Assembly (NCBI GenBank): GCA_038380435.1
Contig: JAWZYU010000019.1
Span: 24,205,801-24,269,800, forward strand
Direction: 5' to 3'
DNA: 64,000 nucleotides
DNA from: Ryuthela nishihirai
Taxonomy: Eukaryota; Arthropoda; Arachnida; Araneae; Heptathelidae
Positions within the stretch are counted from its first letter, which is position 1, and each line of letters opens with the position of its first letter. The position numbers were made by a program, and so were the translations under genes. The notes under the pieces are model-generated. The model was not told the origin of the DNA. It saw nothing but the letters and a program-made list of their open reading frames with translations, and did no database searches. This document shows, one piece after another, positions 57,255-64,000 of the stretch.

Positions 57255-58480
57255 GAGTGAAGAGACAGTCGTGTCCACTCCCTTGTGTGGTGAATTGGCT
57301 TCATCTTACACATTTTTTTTTATTCTTTCTTCGATTGTTGTTATCGTTTTTGTTATTCTCATTTTTTCTATTTGTTTTTCTTCTGTTTCTTTCAATTCCT
57401 CTTCAGTGTTTACTTGCATGTCTATTTCAGGTTCTTTTTCGTAAGCTCTTTCTTGTTCTTCTTCTCTTTGCAATTTTTTATTCACACAATTCTGAAGTTT
57501 TGATAGCGATTCAAGTATTTCCATGTTTGCTATTTAATCTTCTTCTGTTTCTTCCAATTTGTCTTCAGTTTGTTTCTGCATGCCTATTTCACGTTCTCTT
57601 TCGTGTTCATTTTCTCTTGGTTCTGATATTGTTGCACTATTTGTTTCATTTCCTTTCTTTTCACCCTTATTTCTTGGTTTTTCTTGATTTCTTTAGTGTG
57701 GGTTTTAAGATTTGGTGTAGAGTTAGTTTTTATCGCCTCCATCCAGAGTAGTTTATCTTCTTTCAGCTTGTTGGTTCGCGGAGATAAAGAAATTTTACTA
57801 ATTTCGTTTTCCGTATGATTGGAATCTCGTGTTTCTTCATTATTTAGATCCTCTGATTCAATGTCAGCAAAAGATGTTGGTTCCTTTCTTCGTTTTGTTT
57901 CTTCCTTTTTAGTAATTAATGGGCATTGGGCTACAAAGTTTCCAGTCTCTCTGCATCGTTTACATAATTTCGTTACTCCCTTGTAATCAATGGTTGCAAG
58001 GAATTTTGGAAATAGAGAAAATTGGGAATTTCCTGCTTAATTTTGATCTTACATATTCTTGTTCCTGTCTTAATGTCTTGAGATCAATATTGTGAGGTTC
58101 AGGAACATCGTGTTTCTCATCCACAATATCGAGTACCTCTCCAAATTGTTGCAAGGTATATCCAATGTTTTCACGCTTGATGAAGAAAGGAAATTTAGAA
58201 ACATTCACTGTCGTGATTGGTCTTGAACGATGTCATATTTTTTTCTTCTTGTGCTTGTAGACTTTCCTTCCATTCGAATAATTTTTCTACCGCTGTTTCA
58301 GTTTTCATGAGAATTACGGTTAAGTTCCTGTTAAAAATTTGAGTTATTTCCACTGTTCCTATTCCACTAATAGAGATGATTTCTTTCATAAGATCAAGAA
58401 ATTCACTCTATGATGAAAAATCTTGAATATATTTTGTAGGTAAGCGTCTTGCATATTCTCTCTAATCTAAACGTGAAGTT
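57255..58480 (-). pseudogene. Decayed gag/ORF1-like gene with zinc knuckle
   Basis: Reading from about 58480 downward gives REYARRLPTKYIQDFSS, a TAG, then SEFLDLMKEIISISGIGTVE and KTETAVEKLFEWKE. A frame change leads to VNVSKFPFFIKRENIGYTL and EVLDIVDEKHDVPEPH, and another near 58010 to FLATIDYKGVTKLCKRC. CKRCRETGNFVAQC fits a CX2CX4HX4C zinc knuckle with Asn in place of His. A Lys/Glu-rich tail follows to about 57600, with a further charged frame at 57524-57306. The order of an RNA-binding-like domain then a knuckle is typical of retroelement gag/ORF1. No RT lies next to it and the family is unassigned. The Phe/Leu-rich plus frame over it is a shadow. Confidence 0.75.
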
Positions 58481-58725
58481 CTAAAAAGAACTGTTCCTAA
58501 AAGTTAGGTAAAAAACTAATTTCTAACCTATGCTAATCAATCAACCTAAAAGATGGCTTCGCAAAACACGTGACCTTCTTCCCTTCTTTGCTCGCAAGGA
58601 GCTTCAACCAACACGTCTTATCAGCACCAAGGTTACAGCTATTCTCTTATGAATAGTTGCAATATACTTTCAAAATGTTAAAGAATTGCTTCAGTTGAAT
58701 GCAATGGAATCTTAGGTTTAACGAC
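58481..58725. other. Unannotated sequence upstream of the gag-like relic
   Basis: It would be the 5' region of the gag-like element. No terminal repeat was recognised. Confidence 0.35.
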
Positions 58726-58885
58726 ATGATGCTGCCATCTAGTGGACAAACTGAAAATAAGCAAAGTGTGTTCGATTTAATCAACCGAAGACAACCTGAT
58801 TTTCCGGGTTTTTCTTAATTCGAAGATACACTTTACTCAGAAAGTTCCAAAATAAGAAGCAAATGGCAGATGAACAGCTAGCCGA
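58726..58885 (+). repeat. tRNA-His 5' flank, third copy, tRNA lost
   Basis: It aligns with 60498-60658 and 62598-62756: 'gatgctgccatctagtg', 'gttcgatttaatcaaccgaa', 'tttttcttaattcgaagata', 'gaaagttccaaaataagaag', ending 'gctagccga'. The distance from the CTCF-like motif to GCCG is about 150 bp, as in the other two copies. The match stops after about five bases of the tRNA. Confidence 0.85.
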
Positions 58886-58989
58886 ACTAAATAACAGAGA
58901 AGTTTCGTATTATGTCAATGGGAATCCAATTGACGGTTATGTCAATGGGAATCCTATAACTTTGAAAATTTTCCTTTAATGGAAAAATA

Positions 58990-59490
58990 TTGTTGAATAT
59001 GAATTAAATGTCATATTAAAATATGTTTATATCTCGATTTCCAACAATATTGGTTAGTATTTAAATCATTATAGAAATTTGAACATTTAACAATAAATAA
59101 TTTTGCTCAATTAAATAATTCATAATTGTCTAATATTGAAAATGATCATTACGCAAACTTCTAAAATGCTAATTTATTTTAACTAATGATTTGAAACGAT
59201 ATTTACTCTTTACGTTTCAATTAAGAGTCAGCCAAATTCTTATGATGCATCTAGCTTCCATAATTCTTTAAATATTAAACGAATATTGTGGAAAATCGAA
59301 ATTTGACTATGATCTTTTCTTATCCTCCGTAATATTTTCCTGTTAATGCATCTTTCAGAAAGTACACAGTTTCGCAGATTCCCACTGACATAACATGGAA
59401 ATTCCTAAAATTTTGGTATAGCAATGTAATCACTCCAAGGCAAGGCATTGGTGTTACTACTGCCTGCAAAATAAAAGGAATTGTCATTTT
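58990..59490 (+). repeat. Unclassified dispersed repeat, copy 4
   Basis: The longest copy. It overlaps the matching parts of all others: 'attcataattgtctaatatt' (copy 2), 'tctagcttccataattcttt' (copies 1 and 3), 'cataacatggaaattccta' (copy 1) and 'aaaggaattgtcattttttt' (copy 3). Confidence 0.6.
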
Positions 59491-60489
59491 TTTGAAAGGA
59501 AAGGTTTATTGACCATATGTAACACATAATACAATTAATAAAATACAATAAATGTAAGACACATAAAACTTATACATAAGTAAGAGGTGAAAAATATATA
59601 TATGTACAAATCAATATGAACAAATACAAACAAGTCAACATGAATACAAATCAACATATGAAAAAATTCACTGTGAAATGAAACTCATTAAAATGTATCA
59701 AAGCAGAAGCCAATATAAGAACAACCAATGAGCTTTAAACTCTTACACGTTGTCAAATGGCATTATTATTATGTGTTATTGATATTCATTTTCATTTTAC
59801 ATTATTGATATTGATTCAAACGTTTAGAGATGGAAATATGATTTTAAAATCCATAATTTCAGGTTTGTCTATTAATGGCATATGAAATGAGGTAATTCAC
59901 TTAACTGTGAAATAATGACTTAATATTGTTTGCATTTAACAATCGTTGTCTAATATTAATTTTAAATATATTCTATATTTATTTGCTTCCCTTATATTGC
60001 TTTGTAATTTATTAAAATACAGATAATTTCTTTTCTTGAAAAAAGGTACATAATAAAATTCTATCTTCTAAGATTTATTTCTCTATGTTGCAATTTTAAT
60101 ATATCTGGACCTCTGAATACAAACAAAAGAATTTTATAAATATATAATTGTCTTAGATCAAAAATTTTATTTTCTATAATCATAGTTTTTTATTTAATAT
60201 TATTGTTACTCAAAATAACCTTCAGAATTTTTTTTTATTATCTTATAAATTTATTTCAGAGGTCAAACGCGCTCCTCATCAACTAATTGAACAATATTGT
60301 AAAGTTGATTGTATCCACGAATAGTAAAGAGTTATGAGAAAAGAAGCATCGACAATTTTCTTCAGATTATATTTTCTAATTAAGAAATACCTTAATCGTC
60401 TTGCAATGATGTTTGTACGACTATTCCATTTTAAATTATTATCGGTATTAATCCCCAAATATTTGAATGTTTTAATAATGGAATATTAG
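59491..60489. other. Very AT-rich unannotated sequence
   Basis: No gene was seen. Short repeated phrases such as 'aacaaatacaaacaagtcaa' and 'caaatcaacatatg' look like local slippage. Confidence 0.45.
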
Positions 60490-60499
60490 GAATAATCAT

Positions 60500-60516
60500 A
60501 TGCTGCCATCTAGTGC
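60500..60516 (-). promoter_or_regulatory. CTCF-like motif upstream of tRNA-His copy 1
   Basis: The minus strand reads GCACTAGATGGCAGCA, about 140 bp upstream of the tRNA. It resembles the CTCF core CCASYAGRKGGCRS except for G in place of the first C. Related motifs lie at 58728-58746 and 62598-62616. Binding is inferred only. Confidence 0.35.
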
Positions 60517-60653
60517 ATAGAACTGAAAATAAGCAACAGGCGTTCGATTTACTGAACCGAAAACTATCTTGTTTTCCTGGTTTTTTCTTAATTCGAAGAT
60601 CCATTTTACTTGGAAAGTGCCAAAATAAGAATCAGGAGTCTAGATGAGCGCTA

Positions 60654-60725
60654 GCCGTGATCGTATAGTGGTTAGTACATTGCGTTGTGGCCGCAATAAC
60701 CCAGGTTCGAATCCTGGTCACGGCA
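60654..60725 (+). tRNA. trnH: tRNA-His (GTG), copy 1
   Basis: A 72-nt cloverleaf: acceptor GCCGTGA/TCACGGC with A discriminator, A box 'tcgtatagtggttagta', anticodon stem TTGCG/CGCAA with loop TTGTGGC (anticodon GTG), T arm CCAGG-TTCGAAT-CCTGG. B box GGTTCGAATCC. A TTTT at 60731-60734 may stop RNA polymerase III. No intron. Sequence identical to 62752-62823. Confidence 0.98.
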
Positions 60726-61464
60726 GTTCATTTTATTCCTTTTTCAAATTAAATGTTGCATATTCAGTAAGAAATGAAAAATATCCTTTTAGTTCTAAAA
60801 CTCTTTCCTCTTTCTAAAACAAAGAAAGAGATCAATGAATGAGTCTAGAGTTTCAAAGATCATTATTACCTACGTTTAGAAACGCTTGACCTCAGTGACA
60901 TAATTAGAGACTAAATATCATGGTTTCATCTCTTTGGAGTACTCCACACCTTTGTGTACTCAAACTGTCGTAATTTAAATTCTGTCGTAGTCGTTGCCAT
61001 TGGCTGTTATGTTAGAATCAGTAACTATAGAAACGTTGGTAAAGCACACGTTTCATTATTCAAAGGGAGAGCAAAACATTTGGGCTACGTATCTTCCTTT
61101 CCTACGTATCAGAAAGAGAAACTGAGAAAGCTTTAATGGGAGTTTGTGTCATGTTTATTTCATCTGAAAGGAACACATATCTAATTGGTTTTCGGGAAAT
61201 ACAGTTAGATGTCGTACGGCGACATATTGTGACATGACTGTGTAAATTCAAGTGAGATAATGACGACACGTGTAATATGCATGAGATCTCATAATGGAGG
61301 TGGTAGAATCAGGGAACAGCAGATGTTACTAAGGCATGTGCTCACTCCGGACAGCTTTACAATTCAAACAACGCATTATCTCACTTCGGATTCGGTTTTG
61401 TTGTAATACAGCCCAACTTCTCCACAAGAGCAAATCTGAGCTTAAGAAGTGTCCTGGGTTGTTG

Positions 61465-61800
61465 GTGAGTGCTTTACCCCTGAGTGGCACTACTTTGCAC
61501 ACAATGATCTAAATGGGTAGGTAACAAGGACACCAGGGGCTTAAAGAAAGATGGGAGAAGGTTATCTATTGGAGAGTTGTTAGAAGGCCTGCTGCCTACG
61601 CCACTGAGTGTCATTTTCAACCTATACAGAACTACAACTCTCTCGCACAAGGTGCTGGTTTTAACATCCCGTCAGAAGGATGTTGGCCTTTCGAAGCCCA
61701 TCAGTTCCCCTCCCCCCTCTTTTTTTTTTAACCGAGGCCAGGACAAAGGAGAGTGGAGAGCAATCTCAATACGGGCACAGTAGGGAGACTTCGACCCTTG
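61465..61800 (-). mobile_element. Diverged SINE family 2 (duplication copy 1)
   Basis: 'tttacccctgagtggcacta', 'cacacaatgatctaaatggg', 'gaaggatgttggcctttcga'. The tRNA head is hardly recognisable. The same relic lies in copy 2, so it predates the duplication. Confidence 0.75.
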
Positions 61801-62584
61801 CTATGCCCGTGCTCCACTTGTGAGTTATAAGTAAACTTGAGTCCTGTGATAAATATAGTAACATGAATTTCGATATTGCATTTTTTCCCTTTAGGGTGGT
61901 AGGGTAAGTTGTATACAACAGAAAGAAGAAGAAAAAAAAAACACTAACTAACATTTGTATGTTATTTGTAGAATTAAAGAGGATGATTTTTATTCTTTGT
62001 TCAGAAAATTATGCTTCATTTTATTCAGAAAATATTTGCTATATTCTTTATCATCATTCACTTGCAGAATGATTACTAGAGAACTAAAGCATGTCGAAGC
62101 GAGAAATCTGAACTTTGCAAACAAATGATATTTTACTACAAATCTTATTGCGCAACTGCGGCAAAAAGAACGTCTTTAAAGATATGTTTTCACTTATTTC
62201 ATCAATGCAGTGACAAATTAGGGAAAGTATAAAAAGTAAAAACAATCGTTTATTTCTTTCGTACGTCATTTTTGATAAAGACAAGTGTTCTTATTTTCGT
62301 ATATCATTTCTTAGCACCTCTATAAAAATATTTAGTAGTGATGTACCATATCACTACTAAATATTTTTAGTACTAATAACGACTACAAAAAGCTGCGTCA
62401 GTGCAGCATAGCTTCCGAATTCGACAGCAGAGCTCTCCTAGGAAGTTTTTTTCTAGTTTGTCTTCTTTCGAAAGAAATATCCAGTATACTAGTTGATTAT
62501 AAAGATTGCAATGAACTCGTTTTTCTTAACCCAAAAGTGCAGAATTGCTTCATTTGGTTATGAACGAATGAAATATACTACTTG
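61801..62584. other. Unannotated sequence with one hairpin
   Basis: A perfect inverted repeat with 19-bp arms and a 7-nt spacer lies at 62324-62368 (AAAAATATTTAGTAGTGAT and its complement). No gene was seen. The region separates the two tRNA-His copies. Confidence 0.6.
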
Positions 62585-62597
62585 AGAATAATTATCT

Positions 62598-62616
62598 GAT
62601 GCTGCCATCTAGTGCA
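62598..62616 (-). promoter_or_regulatory. CTCF-like motif upstream of tRNA-His copy 2
   Basis: The minus strand reads TGCACTAGATGGCAGCATC, about 140 bp upstream of the tRNA, the same position as in copy 1. The core ACTAGATGGCAGC is unchanged although the flanks differ. Confidence 0.35.
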
Positions 62617-62751
62617 CAGAGTTGAAATTAAATGTCGCCTGTTCCCGATTTATTCAACCGAACATGTTGTTCTGCTGGTTTTTCTAAATCTAAAAGAAGC
62701 ATTTTACTCGGAAAGTATTAAAATAAGCAACTGAACTGACAGGAGCTGTCA

Positions 62752-62823
62752 GCCGTGATCGTATAGTGGTTAGTACATTGCGTTGTGGCCGCAATAACCC
62801 AGGTTCGAATCCTGGTCACGGCA
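62752..62823 (+). tRNA. trnH: tRNA-His (GTG), copy 2
   Basis: Identical in sequence to 60654-60725: GCCGTGA/TCACGGC acceptor, GTG anticodon, intact A and B boxes. An 11-T run at 62829-62839, six bases downstream, is a strong RNA polymerase III terminator. Confidence 0.98.
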
Positions 62824-62828
62824 GTTCA

Positions 62829-62839
62829 TTTTTTTTTTT
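62829..62839 (+). terminator. RNA polymerase III T-run terminator
   Basis: Eleven consecutive T residues start six bases after tRNA-His copy 2. Copy 1 has only TTTT at the same place. Confidence 0.8.
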
Positions 62840-63539
62840 CAATTTAAATGTTTCTTATTCAGTAATGAATGAAAAATATATTTTTAGTTCTAAAATTCTT
62901 TCCTCTTTAGAAAAAGATCACTGACTGAATCATTATTTCCAACTATAGAATATATTCCAACTATAGTTCCAAAGATCATTATTTCCAACTTTAGAAACAC
63001 TTGAACTCTGTGGCATAACTAGAGATTAAATATATCCTGTGCCCATCGCTCTGGAGCCTCGACACATTCGTGTGCTCAAACTCTCATAATTTGCATTCTG
63101 TCGTCGCCGAGTTGCCATTGGCTATTACACTAGAATAAGTACGATGGAAGGGTTGGAAAAAGCACACGTGGATTATTCCAAGGAAGAACAAAACATTTGG
63201 GCTATGATCCTGCGTATCTTCCATGTCCCCGTGTCAGAAAGAGTAACTGAGAAAGCTTCAATGGCAGTTTGTGTCACGTTTATTTCATCTTAAAGGAACA
63301 TATTTAGATGTCGTATGGAAAAATATTTTGACATGATTGAGTAAAAGCAAGTGGCGTTTAATATGCACGAGTTCTCATAATGGAGGTGGTAGAATTAGGG
63401 GTGGGCAAATGTTACTAAGGCGTGTGTTCACCCCGGATGACTATATGATTCGTGCAATGCATTTTCGTAATTCGTATTTGGTTTTGTTGTAATAAACCCT
63501 TCCTTCACAAGGTCATATTTGAGCTCAGGAGAACGTGGG

Positions 63540-63900
63540 TTTTTGTTGGGTGTTTCACCTCTGAGCGTTTTTCCACATAATGAGCTAAATGGCCAGATCA
63601 CAAGGACACCAGGGGCTAAGACGAAGTTGGGTAAAGAGCATTGGACAGGTGTTAGAATACAGATAGAAGCCTACTTAAAGCCATCCAGCGTGTTCAGATT
63701 ATGTCTCTCTTTCACACGGAGCCATGGATTAACGCCGCATTAGGAGGATGGTGACCCCTCCAAGGCCATCAGTGTCCCCTTTTTCAATAAGGACAGGTTG
63801 AGGTTTAGTGGAGAGAAATTTCAGTTCTGGCACAATTAGGAGTCGAAGTAGGAAACTGAAGATTAAGAACCTGGTTCGCTAGCAACGAAGCCTACCCCCT
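63540..63900 (-). mobile_element. Diverged SINE family 2 (duplication copy 2)
   Basis: 'gtgtttcacctctgagcgtt', 'gagctaaatggccagatcac', 'cacacggagccatggattaa', ending in a degenerate tRNA-like head 'aggagtcgaagtaggaaact'. Confidence 0.8.
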
Positions 63901-64000
63901 ACCCCCATCCAGAAGGTTTGGGAAAAGTTAGCATCCTGAAATTTTCCTTCCCGAAGCGTGTCATATATGCTCAATTGCATTTAGGTTTGAGAATTTGATT

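Larger units (their letters stand above)
60490..61800 (+). repeat. tRNA-His segmental duplication, copy 1
   Basis: About 1.3 kb collinear with 62585-63900. Shared landmarks: CTCF-like motif, tRNA gene, 'atattcagtaagaaatgaaa', 'ctcataatggaggtggtaga', 'ggttttgttgtaata' and a SINE family 2 relic at the right end. Single-base and small indel differences are frequent outside the tRNA. Confidence 0.9.
62585..63900 (+). repeat. tRNA-His segmental duplication, copy 2
   Basis: Collinear with 60490-61800 (see there). Differences include a T11 run after the tRNA, an extra 'attatttccaactatagaat' duplication near 62930-62990 and loss of a few short stretches. Confidence 0.9.

Noticed and set aside
57257..57751. 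164-codon plus-strand Phe/Leu-rich frame resembling a membrane protein
   Set aside because: It is antisense to the Lys/Glu-rich gag-like relic; A-rich coding reads as Phe/Leu on the other strand.

Overview
This is an AT-rich, intron- and repeat-rich eukaryotic window with no operons, no ribosome-binding sites and no intact protein-coding gene. Almost everything recognisable is mobile DNA: APE-type LINEs, two tRNA-derived SINE families, Tc1/mariner-superfamily transposons and palindromic MITEs, hAT non-autonomous elements, a possible LTR-retrotransposon fragment, and several minisatellites. The DUF4817-type transposases, tRNA SINEs and LINEs of this style point to an arthropod, perhaps an arachnid; that placement is inference. 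The only functional-looking genes are two identical tRNA-His(GTG) genes at the right end.

Layout. 1-5 kb: foldback element, degenerate tandem repeats, a ~115 bp direct repeat and SINE relics. 5.1-8.3 kb: a long decayed LINE on the minus strand. 8.3-18.8 kb: second foldback copy, SINEs (some nested), and a Tc1-type transposase relic next to a SINE. 18.9-19.9 kb: hAT element with 8-bp target duplication and a palindromic MITE. 20.7-23.1 kb: a plus-strand LINE whose 3' coding part has expanded into a ~1.45 kb minisatellite. 25.4-27.2 kb: hairpin minisatellite, a candidate THAP-like exon with a consensus splice donor, then another tandem repeat. 27.7-30.8 kb: two DDE transposon relics, one carrying a MITE in its transposase. 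31.6-34.6 kb: SINEs, a cluster of broken MITEs with extra palindromes, and a foldback element. 35-38 kb: nested SINEs and a putative gypsy-like 5' end. 38.3-45.7 kb: a diverged duplicated segment, a minisatellite and MITEs. 45.9-56.2 kb: two LINE copies (one split by a SINE), a second hAT element and a triplicated SINE. 57.3-58.5 kb: decayed gag-like ORF with a zinc knuckle. 58.7-63.9 kb: a tRNA-His segment in two full copies plus a third 5' flank that lost its tRNA.

How the parts relate. SINE family 1 ends in about 28 nt resembling the 3' end of the LINE in this window, which suggests that LINE mobilised it. The MITE family has TA target sites and 'CAGTCGCTC' ends, so it was probably moved by a Tc1/mariner transposase that is not present here. 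I did not find a new defence, metabolic or regulatory system. The most unusual items are the minisatellite grown from LINE coding sequence, the CTCF-like motif kept in all three tRNA-His flanks, and several long palindromes that look like template-switch events.
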